Part shown: positions 41,185 through 50,400 of the stretch, piece by piece
How the letters are laid out: every line of letters begins with the position of its first letter
How positions within the stretch are numbered: the first letter of the stretch is position 1
Assembly: GCF_900188085.1 (NCBI RefSeq)
Contig: NZ_FZOU01000001.1
Span: 1,178,001 to 1,242,000, forward strand
Length of the DNA stretch: 64,000 nucleotides
Reading direction: 5' to 3'
Origin: Granulicella rosea
GTDB lineage: Bacteria > Acidobacteriota > Terriglobia > Terriglobales > Acidobacteriaceae
Translations under genes and position numbers: made by a program
The notes under the pieces: generated by a model
Told to the model about the DNA's origin: nothing
Database searches by the model: none
Seen by the model: the letters and a program-made list of their open reading frames with translations, nothing else

Positions 41185-41247
41185 GTTGAACCGTGACGTT
41201 CAACCTGGGCGGCGCAATGATGTAACTCAATCGATTACAAATTTTTT
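41185..41247 (+). promoter_or_regulatory. Candidate ANTAR-responsive leader of the nitrate transporter gene
   Basis: A perfect 7-bp hairpin, GTTGAAC (41185-41191) / GTTCAAC (41198-41204), closes the six-base loop CGTGAC, which differs by one base from the CGTGAA loop in the nirA leader. Downstream, TGTAA(C) (41221-41226) and (G)A-TTACA (41233-41239) can form a weak second hairpin with a six-base loop TCAATC. It is followed by AA and six T residues (41242-41247), as in a terminator. Two hairpins then a U-tract is the ANTAR arrangement. GGAGAAG and the ATG follow directly. Confidence 0.45.
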
Positions 41248-41264
41248 CTGCACAGGAGAAGACC

Positions 41265-42503
41265 ATGGCGAACTATAAGATGTTTATGAAATCCGGTCAT
41301 CCGCCGACGCTGCTGGCGGCGTTTCTTTATTTCGATTTCAGCTTCGCGATCTGGGTGCTCAACGGCGCGATGGGGCCGTTCATCAGCGAGCAGTTTCACT
41401 TGTCGCCACAGCAGATTGGGCTCATGGTCTCGGTGCCCACCTTCGCGGGCGCGCTGATGCGCTTTCCGCTGGGTGTGCTCTCGCAGTACATCGGACGCAG
41501 GAGCGCGGCGATCGTCGAGATGTCGGCTATCGTCATCGCGCTCATGTATGGTTTTTTCTTCGTCCACACATTCAATAACGTACTGGCGATGGGAGTCTTG
41601 CTGGGTATCGCGGGCGCGAGCTTCGGCGTGGCGTTGTCGCTTGGATCGGGTTGGTTTCCAAAGCAGTACAAAGGGCTTGCGATGGGCATCGCGGGGGCGG
41701 GGAACAGCGGTACGGCGCTGGCTGCGCTCTTCGCTCCGCGGCTGGCGATGCACTTTGGCTGGCAGCATGTGTATGGCTTTGCCGCGGCGATGATGCTGCT
41801 TCCGCTCGGCGTCATGATCGTCTTCGCCAAGGAGCCGCCGGATATCGAGCACCAGAGCCTGAAGGATCATCTGCGCTGCCTGGTGGAGGCGGATGGCTGG
41901 TACTTCAACCTGATCTACGTCATTACGTTTGGCGGCTTCATTGGACTCTCCACGTTCCTGCCGTCGTTCTACTTCAGCCAGTTTCACATGTCCAAGGTGC
42001 AGGCCGGAAGCTACACGGTGCTGGCGACGTTGACCGGCAGCGCGACGCGTGTGATCGGCGGATACTTTGCGGATCGCGTGGGCGGCATCACGACGCTTTC
42101 GGTAGTTTTTCTTGTCGCGATTGCCGGACTCTTCGGCCTCATGGCGACGCCTTCGCTGCTTGTAACAACGTTGCTCTTCATGCTATGCTTCGCGGCGCTG
42201 GGCGCGGGTAACGGGGCGACGTTTCAACTGGTGCCGTTGCGCTGGCCGTTGACGACCGCGATTGCGGGCGGCATGATCGGCGAGATTGGCGCGCTGGGCG
42301 GCTCGATTCTGCCGAATGTGCTGGGCTATTCGAAGCAGCATACGGGCAGCTATCGCGCGGGTTGGATCGCGTATGCCGCATTGGCCATCGCGGTGCTGCT
42401 GGTGCTGCGCGTCGTGTCTCGGTCGTGGACGAAGACGTGGGTGGGCAAGGGCGGGCGCGCTCTGGCTCCGGCGGAGGAGGAGACTCTGGAGCTTGCCGCC
42501 TGA
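41265..42503 (+). CDS. NNP-family nitrate/nitrite transporter (NarK/NasA type)
   Basis: 412 residues, twelve-helix major-facilitator protein. Nitrate signature 1 is MGIAGAGNSGTALAALFAPRLA in helix 5 (about 142-165). Signature 2 is present around GAGNGATFQLVP and GGMIGEIGALGGSILPNVLG in helices 10-11. The N-terminal ATLLAAFLYFDFSFAIWVLNGAMG-like segment (PPTLLAAFLYFDFSF) matches NarK/NrtP. It imports nitrate for the reductases encoded upstream. AGGAGAAG lies before the ATG. It is separated from the reductase gene by 124 bases containing its own leader hairpins. Confidence 0.92.
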   Translation: MANYKMFMKSGHPPTLLAAFLYFDFSFAIWVLNGAMGPFISEQFHLSPQQIGLMVSVPTFAGALMRFPLGVLSQYIGRRSAAIVEMSAIVIALMYGFFFVHTFNNVLAMGVLLGIAGASFGVALSLGSGWFPKQYKGLAMGIAGAGNSGTALAALFAPRLAMHFGWQHVYGFAAAMMLLPLGVMIVFAKEPPDIEHQSLKDHLRCLVEADGWYFNLIYVITFGGFIGLSTFLPSFYFSQFHMSKVQAGSYTVLATLTGSATRVIGGYFADRVGGITTLSVVFLVAIAGLFGLMATPSLLVTTLLFMLCFAALGAGNGATFQLVPLRWPLTTAIAGGMIGEIGALGGSILPNVLGYSKQHTGSYRAGWIAYAALAIAVLLVLRVVSRSWTKTWVGKGGRALAPAEEETLELAA

Positions 42504-42537
42504 CTCCATGAGTGTATGGAACGTAAGAAAGAAAAAC

Positions 42538-42566
42538 AAAGGGGCAGCCCGAAGGCTGCCCCTTTT
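42538..42566. terminator. Bidirectional rho-independent terminator
   Basis: GGGGCAGCC (42541-42549) and GGCTGCCCC (42554-42562) form a perfect stem around CGAA, flanked by AAA and TTTT. It ends the transporter gene (plus) and the NHL/Ig giant gene (minus), whose stop is at 42582. Confidence 0.92.
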
Positions 42567-42581
42567 GTCGTTCGGTTGAGC

Positions 42582-45500
42582 TTACTCCTGTCCCGCGATG
42601 CCCTTCGAAACGGTGAAGGTCACGGGGATGTTGGCCGATGTGCTCTGCGGCCCGGTCGCCGTGATCGTGACGTTGTAGACGCCGGTGGGTGTGAGGTTCG
42701 CGCCAGCCTTCGCGTTGAAGCAGCCGGTCATCACCACCGAGCTGCCGGCCAACAGACCGAACAACGCGACTGCAGTGAACAGGTTGCTATGACGCATGCG
42801 CTTGCGGAAGCCGAACATGCCGGCCAGGCTCAGCATCAGCATGGGCCAGCCAAGCACGGTGGCCAGGGCAGCCTTGCTGCTCCGCGCGGGACGAACGTTC
42901 ATGCCGGTGGTCTGTGCGGGGTTGGTGCCGGGCGCGATGTCCGTCCAGAGGGTGACCTGAACCAACTGGTAAGCAGGGGTCAGGGCGGTCGGGGTAAAGG
43001 TGAGGCTGGTCGGGCTGAACGTGCAGACCGAGTTCACCGGCATGCCGCTGCAGGCGAAGGTCATGGCGCCGCTCAGGGTGTTGGTTGGAGTGACGACCAG
43101 CTCTTCGACCGAGGTCGAGCCCTGTGCCGTACCCACAGCCGCAGCGCCGGCCTGCGCCGAGGAGCTGCCCACTCCGCCGACGCCGTTATACGCCAGGCTG
43201 AAGCTCGCCACGTCGGCCGTGATGACCAGCGTGATGGTGGAGGTGGAGGTCGCATAGTTCTGGTCGCCCTGGTACTGCGCCTGCAACTGGTAGGTGCCTG
43301 CGGCGAGACCGAAGCTGTTGGTGGCGTCGCTGATCGACGCGACTCCGTTGGCGAGGGTTGCGGTGCCGAGAAGGGTCGTGCCGGCATAGAAGCCAACCTT
43401 GCCCGTCGGGATGTCGCTCGTCGATGCGGACTTCACCGTGGCCTTGAGGACCAGCGATGCGAACTGGTAAACAGGGCTCGGGGTTGCGGTCACGGTCGTG
43501 ACGCTCGTGCCCTGCGAGATGATGACGGGCAGGGTCGCGGCGGTGCTTGCGGCATAGTATCCGTCGCCGCTATACACCGCGACGACCGAGATCGTGCCGA
43601 CGCTCTGGCCACCGATGACTGCCGTTGCGACGCCCGTTGCAGAGACGGTCGAAGCCACGCCGACCTGGGTGCCGTTGACGTAGTACGCGACCGTACCCGT
43701 CGGGATGCAGGACGGCGCAGCGGTATTGCAGGATGCAGGCACGACGGTCGTCTGCAGCGTGAAGGAGACCGCGTACTGCGGGTTGCCGGTTGCGGGTACG
43801 GTGACCGTCGTGGTGGAGGTGGTCTTGGTCAGGGTTGCGCCAGTGCCGGAGAGCGAGAAGGTCGGCGCCGGGCTCAGGGCAGGGGTAGTCGCCGATTCGG
43901 TGTAAGTCGCGGAGACGGCTCCGAGTGCGGTCGGTGCAAACTGCGCTGTGAGCGTGCAGGTGCTGGCCGGGGCGAGCGTTTGATCGGCCGAGCAAGTGCC
44001 CGACGTCGATCCGCCCAGCGTGAACGAACCCGTGGAGCCGGTGGAGGTGAAGATTGAGGTCGTGGTGGTTGGGCTCAGGAGCACCGAAGCCGCGCCGGTG
44101 GAGGTCTCCTGAATGGCGAGCGTTGCGCTGGTGGTCCCCGGCACGGTGCGTGCGAAGGTGTAGGCCAGCGAGCCGCGCGCGACGTTGAAGGCGCGGTTGT
44201 TGCCGGAGTCGAGCACCGTCAGCGTGCCCGCGCCGTTCGAGACGACGCCGGCAGGCGACGACAGCAGCACAGCCGTGGCAAGGCCCGGCAGCGTGCCCGT
44301 GCCTGCGTTGTTCAGCGTGCCGACGACGGTGCTCATGTTGCCGGAGGCGTTGATGAAGCGAATGGCGCTGTTGCCCGCATCCGCGATGTAGACGTCGCCC
44401 GCGGCGTCGACGGTGATACCGGTTGGACCGTTGACCTTGGCGCCGGTCGCCGTGCCGCCGTCGCCGCTGAAGCCGGCCTGGCCGTTACCGCCGATCAGCG
44501 TCACGTAACCGGTGGCGGCCACGATCTCGCGGATCTCGTTGTTGCCGGTGTCGGCGATGTAGAGGTTCTTGCCCGCATCAACCGCGATGCCGGTCGGTCC
44601 GTTGAAGGTCGAGGCTGGGCCGAAGCAGTTGTTGCCGAGCGAGTCCGGCGTCTTGGTCGTGCCGAGCAGGTTGGCCGTGCAGACCGTGCCGCCGCCGGCG
44701 ATCAGCGAGGCATAACCGCTGACGCTCAGCTCGCGGATGAGGTTGTCGCCGGTGTCGGCGATGTAGATGTTGCCGTCGTTATCGGCGGCGACGCCGGTGG
44801 GCGAGGAGAACTTCGCCGCCGTGCCCAGGCAGCCGTCGCCGAAGGTGTCTGTCGCCGCGGTGCAGACCGCGCCGGTCGTGCCGCCATAAGTCGAGATGAA
44901 GCCGGTGACCGGATCGATGCGGCGGATGACGTTGTTGCCGGTGTCGGCGATGAAGATCGCGCCGCTGCGTGCGACCGCTACGCCCTTCGGAGCGGAGAGT
45001 GTTGCCAGGGTTGCGACCGCGCCGTCGCCGCCGTAGCCCGCCGTGCCCGTGCCCGCGATGACGGTCGCCGTGCCGGAGATGCTGTAGCGTACGACGCGGT
45101 TGTTGCCTGTATCGGCGATGTAGGTGTTGCCGGCGGAGTCTTGCGCGATGGCGAACGGGGTCTTCAATGTGGTGGAGAGGCTCGCGGTCGTGCCGGGATC
45201 GATCGCAAGCGCTGCGACCGTGCCGACGCCGCTGACGCCGAAGGCCGCGGACTGACCGAGCAGGGAAGTCGCGGTCAGCAGAGCCTTCTCCGCTCCCGGA
45301 GCGGTCGGCTTGTAGGTGACGACGACGAGGCAGTCGGTCGTCGTATCCGTGTTGGTGGTGCAGGTGCTGCTCGTCACCGTGAAGTCGGTATTGCCTGTGA
45401 TGGTGAAGGCGTTGGCTGCGGCGGCGTTATCGCCCGCGCCAAAGTGGACCTGCAGCGTCTGGGCGAGCGAAGCGCCGGCCGCTACAGAACCGAAGCTCTG

Positions 45501-46952
45501 GTTGGTGAAGACCTTGCGCAGACGCGCGTCGCCGGAGTCGCTGATGAGCACGTTGCCCAGACCATCGACCGCGACGCCCATGGCAGAGTTCGAGAGCAGC
45601 GTGGCCTGCGTGGCCGGGCAGCCGTCGCCGATCGTGTTGGACTTGGTCGAGCAGACGCCGACGGCGGTCGCGCTGCTGGGCACGTTGTACAGACCGGCGA
45701 TCGGACGCATGTAGCCCGTCGTCGCGTCGACGAACCAGATGACGTTATAGCTATTGTCGGCGACGTAGATGTTGCCGCGTGCATCGAGCGTCAGTTTGCG
45801 CGGGTTGCCAATGGCGCTGGAGGTTGCGAGCACCTGCGTCCCGGCGACGTAGGCCGTGGTCGACGAGCTGCCGACGACGGTATAGATGTAGCCCGCCTGC
45901 GCGACCGCGCCGCCATTCGTAAGCGCGATCAGCTTGGCGACAGTTGCGCCGCCCTGGTAGATCACGCGGACGCGATTGTTGCCGAAGTCGCCGACGAAGA
46001 CATTGCCGTTGGCGTCGACCTCGACGTCCTCGGGCGTGGCGAAGACGGCCGAGGTGGCCGGGCCGCCGTCGCCCGAGAAGCCCGAAGCGGCGGCGCTGCC
46101 GGTGCCGGGGTTGATGCCCGCGTAGGTGGTGATGATGCCGGTCGACCCCGAGACCATGCGGACAACATTGTTGCTGGAGTCCGCGATGTAGACGTTGCCG
46201 CTGGCGTCGGCCGCGACGCCGCGCGCCGCGAACTCCTTGGCCGCGGTGCTTGGGCCGCCGTCGCCTGCATAGCCGGAGGTGGCCGAGGCGGACTTAGCCG
46301 AGGTGCCGGAGACGACGCCGACGAGGATGGACATGATGCCGGTGCTGGCGCTGATCTTGTGGATCAGGTTGCCGGAGTAGTCCGCAAAATAAACGTCGCC
46401 ATTCTTGGTGACGCTGATGCCGCGTCCCTTCACCAGGCCCAGCGTGTAGCCGCCGTTGGCGTTGCCGCCGGGCAGGTTGCCGCTTGTGGCCGGGACAGTG
46501 TTGTTGTCGTTCGCAAGGCAACCGTCGCCGTACTTATCCACCTGCGTGGTGCAGGAGGTGGTGCTGGAGCCGTAGCTTCCGGCGTAGACCGTGACGAGTC
46601 CGGTGCGGGCGTCGATTCTGCGGATGACGCCGGTGCTGCCGTTGTCGATGTAGTAGATGTTGCCCTGGCCGTCGACGCCGACGTCATGCAGGTCGGTGTT
46701 GTCGACAACCGAGCTCGAACTGGCGAGGCAGCCGTCGCCAAAGGTGTCCACGGCAAGCGCCGTCGTGCCGTTGCCGGCTGGGCAGGAAGCCTTTGCCGCC
46801 GGCGCAGTGCCGCCACCGGCGATGGTGTTGATCGTATAGGGCAGCAGATAGGGCGCGGTCGTCTGGGCGCCCAGTGGGGCAAAGCATGCTGATACGACCA
46901 TGGCACACGCGAACTTCGTTGCTCTGCTAAGGGTGTTTCCTGCTACCTTCAT
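42582..46952 (-). CDS. Giant secreted NHL-repeat / Ig-like-domain protein
   Basis: 1456 residues from ATG 46952, with TTGGAG upstream. A signal peptide is near residues 10-30 (TKFACAMVVSACFAPLGAQT). About residues 35-960 hold many NHL beta-propeller repeats of the type IYIADTGNNRVVRYS. About 960-1350 are Ig-like domains (VSFTLQTTVVPAS, SVTTVTATPSPVYQFASLVLKATVKSAS, GTVAYYVNG). Near the C-terminus come two hydrophobic segments (LGWPMLMLSLAGMFGF; LFTAVALFGLLAGSSVVMTGC) and a last Ig-like strand set. Probably cell-surface or exported; ligand unknown. The architecture recurs in Acidobacteria. Confidence 0.82.
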   Translation of the reverse strand: MKVAGNTLSRATKFACAMVVSACFAPLGAQTTAPYLLPYTINTIAGGGTAPAAKASCPAGNGTTALAVDTFGDGCLASSSSVVDNTDLHDVGVDGQGNIYYIDNGSTGVIRRIDARTGLVTVYAGSYGSSTTSCTTQVDKYGDGCLANDNNTVPATSGNLPGGNANGGYTLGLVKGRGISVTKNGDVYFADYSGNLIHKISASTGIMSILVGVVSGTSAKSASATSGYAGDGGPSTAAKEFAARGVAADASGNVYIADSSNNVVRMVSGSTGIITTYAGINPGTGSAAASGFSGDGGPATSAVFATPEDVEVDANGNVFVGDFGNNRVRVIYQGGATVAKLIALTNGGAVAQAGYIYTVVGSSSTTAYVAGTQVLATSSAIGNPRKLTLDARGNIYVADNSYNVIWFVDATTGYMRPIAGLYNVPSSATAVGVCSTKSNTIGDGCPATQATLLSNSAMGVAVDGLGNVLISDSGDARLRKVFTNQSFGSVAAGASLAQTLQVHFGAGDNAAAANAFTITGNTDFTVTSSTCTTNTDTTTDCLVVVTYKPTAPGAEKALLTATSLLGQSAAFGVSGVGTVAALAIDPGTTASLSTTLKTPFAIAQDSAGNTYIADTGNNRVVRYSISGTATVIAGTGTAGYGGDGAVATLATLSAPKGVAVARSGAIFIADTGNNVIRRIDPVTGFISTYGGTTGAVCTAATDTFGDGCLGTAAKFSSPTGVAADNDGNIYIADTGDNLIRELSVSGYASLIAGGGTVCTANLLGTTKTPDSLGNNCFGPASTFNGPTGIAVDAGKNLYIADTGNNEIREIVAATGYVTLIGGNGQAGFSGDGGTATGAKVNGPTGITVDAAGDVYIADAGNSAIRFINASGNMSTVVGTLNNAGTGTLPGLATAVLLSSPAGVVSNGAGTLTVLDSGNNRAFNVARGSLAYTFARTVPGTTSATLAIQETSTGAASVLLSPTTTTSIFTSTGSTGSFTLGGSTSGTCSADQTLAPASTCTLTAQFAPTALGAVSATYTESATTPALSPAPTFSLSGTGATLTKTTSTTTVTVPATGNPQYAVSFTLQTTVVPASCNTAAPSCIPTGTVAYYVNGTQVGVASTVSATGVATAVIGGQSVGTISVVAVYSGDGYYAASTAATLPVIISQGTSVTTVTATPSPVYQFASLVLKATVKSASTSDIPTGKVGFYAGTTLLGTATLANGVASISDATNSFGLAAGTYQLQAQYQGDQNYATSTSTITLVITADVASFSLAYNGVGGVGSSSAQAGAAAVGTAQGSTSVEELVVTPTNTLSGAMTFACSGMPVNSVCTFSPTSLTFTPTALTPAYQLVQVTLWTDIAPGTNPAQTTGMNVRPARSSKAALATVLGWPMLMLSLAGMFGFRKRMRHSNLFTAVALFGLLAGSSVVMTGCFNAKAGANLTPTGVYNVTITATGPQSTSANIPVTFTVSKGIAGQE
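44530..45135 (-). repeat. Near-identical DNA repeats coding for IADTGNN segments
   Basis: Copies of a GTTGCCGGTGTCGGCGATGTA-like unit (plus-strand reading) recur near 44540, 44745, 44935 and 45105. Each encodes the loop between propeller blades (IADTGNN on the minus strand). They show the repeat unit duplicated with little divergence at DNA level and could recombine to change propeller length. Confidence 0.6.
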
Positions 46953-47477
46953 GGCTCTACTCCAAGGGAAGTTCGAACTCGTTTTGCCCACAGGGGCGGG
47001 GACTTCGCCGGTCCGGCCGAAACCGGGTGCTGCATGACAGACTCTGAAGCGCGTCGATTTTGAAACGCATCGGCTCCGGAACGCATCCGCGGCTACCGTG
47101 GTAAGACCACTTGCGACATGTTGTGGAGAAATACCTGACCGCCGAAAAATGTATCGTTCTCGCTATACGGCTGTCAATGATCGTCTCGGTGTACTATTTT
47201 CAGTCGAAGAAATCCGGGCTGACCAGGTTGTCTGGTGATATGCTCAGTCGCGGCCGCAAAGTGGTCGACCAATCGCCTCAGAACCTGCCGGTGAAATCGG
47301 AAAATGTCAGGTACCGCTAACTGCCAGTGCGGGAATTGGCATGACAATCCCGAAATCGGCGCTATGAGGTGCAACCATTCAGGATCCCGACTTGACAGCC
47401 GTATGTCCAAGTCAGCATACTTTTTCGCGGTTGGATGTGGTCTGACCATTGATTCCTCAACATGAGTGGAGTAGGGC
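46953..47477. other. Divergent intergenic region between NHL gene and Oar-like receptor gene
   Basis: 525 bases with promoters for both divergent genes. A sigma-70-type promoter for the receptor gene is visible: TTGACA (47392-47397), 18 bases, CATACT (47416-47421), predicting a leader of about 50 bases. An imperfect inverted repeat (CGGGAATTG with CAATCCCG) lies near 47331-47354. A 69-codon frame at 47111-47320 has no ribosome site and no recognisable product, so I do not call it. Confidence 0.5.
47392..47421 (+). promoter_or_regulatory. Sigma-70 promoter candidate for the Oar-like receptor
   Basis: A perfect -35 box TTGACA (47392-47397), 18-base spacer and -10 CATACT (47416-47421, four of six matches). 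Predicted start is about 47428, giving a 50-base leader ending in GGAGTAGGGC before the ATG. Confidence 0.5.
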
Positions 47478-50400
47478 ATGAAAAGCAACAGGCTTCTCGC
47501 GAAGCAGCGCGCTGTATCCGCGTCTAAAAGCAATCTTCGCTGCAACATGCGCGTCTCACTCGCGCTGCTCGCCGGGGCTATGACCCTGGCTGGCACGGCC
47601 CATGCTCAAAACACCGGCAGCGTCTTCGGATCGGTGCAGGACAAGTCCGGCGCGATCGTCCGCAACGCCACCATCACGATCACCGACAGCGTGCACGGCG
47701 TCACCCGCACGACGACCACCAGCGCCTCGGGCGAGTTCCAGCTTCCGTCGCTGCCCATCGGCGACTACATCCTGACCGTCTCCGCGCCGACCTTCCAGAC
47801 TGAGGTCATCACGGACCTGAAGCTCGACGCCGACCAGAACATCAAGGAACTTGTGAAGATGTCGTCCGGCGCGGCGACTGACACGGTCACGGTGGTCGAC
47901 GAGTCGGGCTCGGCCATCGACGCCAAGTCGGCGACCCTCGGCACCCTGATCGACCAGAAGATGATTGAGGATCTGCCGATCGACGGACACAACGTGGTGG
48001 CGCTCTCCGCGCTGCTCCCCGGCGTCGTCGACGTGAATGCGCCTTCGACCTTCACCGGCGACACCAAGGGGCCGACCTACAGCGCATCCGGCTCGCGCAA
48101 CACGCAGAACCTCATGCTCTTCGACGGTCTGATGTGGAACAACCTGTTCTACAACACGGGTATCAACTACCCCTCGCCGAACGCCCTGCAAGAGGTCAGC
48201 GTCCAGCTCAACAACTACAAGGCGCAGTATGGACGCAACGCCGGTTCGGTCTTCAACGTCATCACCAAGAGCGGCACGAACACGTTCCATGGCGCGGTGT
48301 GGGACTACATGCAGAACCAGATGTTCAACGCGTCGGACTACATCACGGATATCAATCCCAAGGACAACATCCACCAGTGGGGATTCACGGTAGGTGGCCC
48401 GATCCTCAAGGACAAGCTGTACTTCTTCGGCGCGTTCCAGGACCTGGTCGGCAGACTGCAGACCACCGCATCCGCACTCACGCCCGGTTATGCCGAACGC
48501 GGTCTGCTGTCGGATGGCGTCACACCGCGCCCTTGCAGCTCGGCCGGCGCCTTCCCCGGACACGCGGCGGGCTGCGCCAGCTTCTTTACGGATACGGCTG
48601 TCGTGAGCAATGGCGTGCTCGTGGGCGGCAAGTTCATCAACCCGCTTGAAGTGGCCGGCACCAGCGGTTCTCAGGCACAGCCATCCGACGCGATCAATAT
48701 GATCAATGCGGCCTATGCGCAGGCAGGCGGAACCGGCTCATCCCCGTGCCTCAACCTTCTGACGCAGGCGGCGAATTTCGCCTCCAACAATCCGTACGCC
48801 GGTACGGGCAAGGTGCAACCCACATACCTGCCGCTGGCCGAAGTGCCGAACGAGTGTCTGAACCCGGTCATGTCGGCGATCTTCAAGACCTTCGTTCCGG
48901 TTCCGGGCTCCAACGGCTCGGCTGTGACGACCTCACCCGCGCCCACCGGCGATAAGAACATCCTCGCGCGCCTGGATTACAACCCCGCCCCCCAGCACCG
49001 ATTCGACATCCGCTACAACTTCATCCACTCGAACGCTCTGGGGCCGCAGGGCGTGAGCAGTGCCTCGCAGGGCGTCGCCGGATACGCGATTCTGAATAAG
49101 CAGGCGTATAGCAACTTCGGCAACGTCGGCTGGGTATGGGTCGTTTCGCCAACGATAGTGAACGAACTGCGGGTCGGCTACAAGCGGTTCGAAAGCACGC
49201 AGTATCCGCAGGACACGCGCACACTCAACACCTGCGTGCCCGGTTCGATGTTCTGCGGAAACTTCGTCGAGACCGGTCAGCCGACGCTGCCGGCCTTCAA
49301 CTTTTCGAACGGCTTCGCGCTCGGCGCCTCGAACCAGGGCTATCAGGATGCGATCAACGAAAACGTGGAAATGTCGGAGAGCCTGACCTATTCGCGGGGC
49401 GCGCACACCTTCAAACTTGGCTATAACTTCCTCCGCTTGCAGTATCTGAACCGGCAGGACTACCCCGGTCTGCTCGGCTTCAGCTCGACCTTTACCGGAC
49501 TCAGCGTGGCCGACGGTCTGATCGGCCTCGTCAACACGGTCGATGCGCAGAACCGGCTCATCCAGGGCGGAATTCAGCACAACGACTTCTTCTACCTCCA
49601 GGACGACTGGCGCCTCACCTCCAAGATGACGTTGAACCTCGGCATCCGGTATGAGCTGCCGTTCCAGTGGTTCGAACCGCACGGCCAGTCCGCAACCTTC
49701 AAACCCGGCCTGCAGTCGACCGTCTTCCCGCAGGCGCCCGGCGGCCTTGGCTTCCCCGGCGACAAGGGCGTTCTGCCATCGCTCGTCCCGACCGACTTCA
49801 ACGGCTTCGCCCCGCGCGTGGGTTTCGCGTATGACACGACCGGCTCCGGCAAGCTGCTGGTTCGCGGCGGCTTCGGCATCTTCTTCGACGCGGTCAACGC
49901 CAACGTCATCGGCGTCGGCGAGCCGTACAACTTCAAGCTGCACAAGATTCTGCCTCCAGGTGGAGCTTCGGTTCCGCTGGCGACCTATGGCGCCAACGGC
50001 GGAGTGCTCACGCTGCCCGCAGCCTTCGATCCCAAGAACCCCGTCTTCGTCGCTCCCTACTCGATCTTCTTCCCGGATCCGAACTTCCGTACTCCGTATG
50101 TGCTGGCTGCGAACTTCGGCTTTCAGTATCACGTCCCGCGCGGCGGCGTCTTCGAAGCCAACTACGTCGGCAAGTTCGCGCGCAAGCTGACGGTGCCGCT
50201 CGACCTCAATCCCTCGATCTCGGATTGCAGTGGCGGATACTATCAGTCCAACCCGAACCTTTATTGCTCGCCGCTGTATCTCGGCGCGAATGGTCAGCCG
50301 GTCAACCCCAACGGCACCGCCTCCTCGAGCGCCAGCTCCACGCAGGCACGCGTTCGCTACGCTCCGTTCAACTATGGCGGGCAGGGAATCGTCGATATCC

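Noticed and set aside
45141..46892. 583-codon frame antisense to the NHL/Ig gene, and a 513-codon one at 42516-44057
   Set aside because: Both lie within the coding repeats of the giant gene and read as repetitive Arg/Gly/Asp-rich sequence with no ribosome site.
47111..47320. 69-codon frame in the divergent region before the Oar-like gene
   Set aside because: No Shine-Dalgarno, no recognisable product, and it lies in a promoter region.
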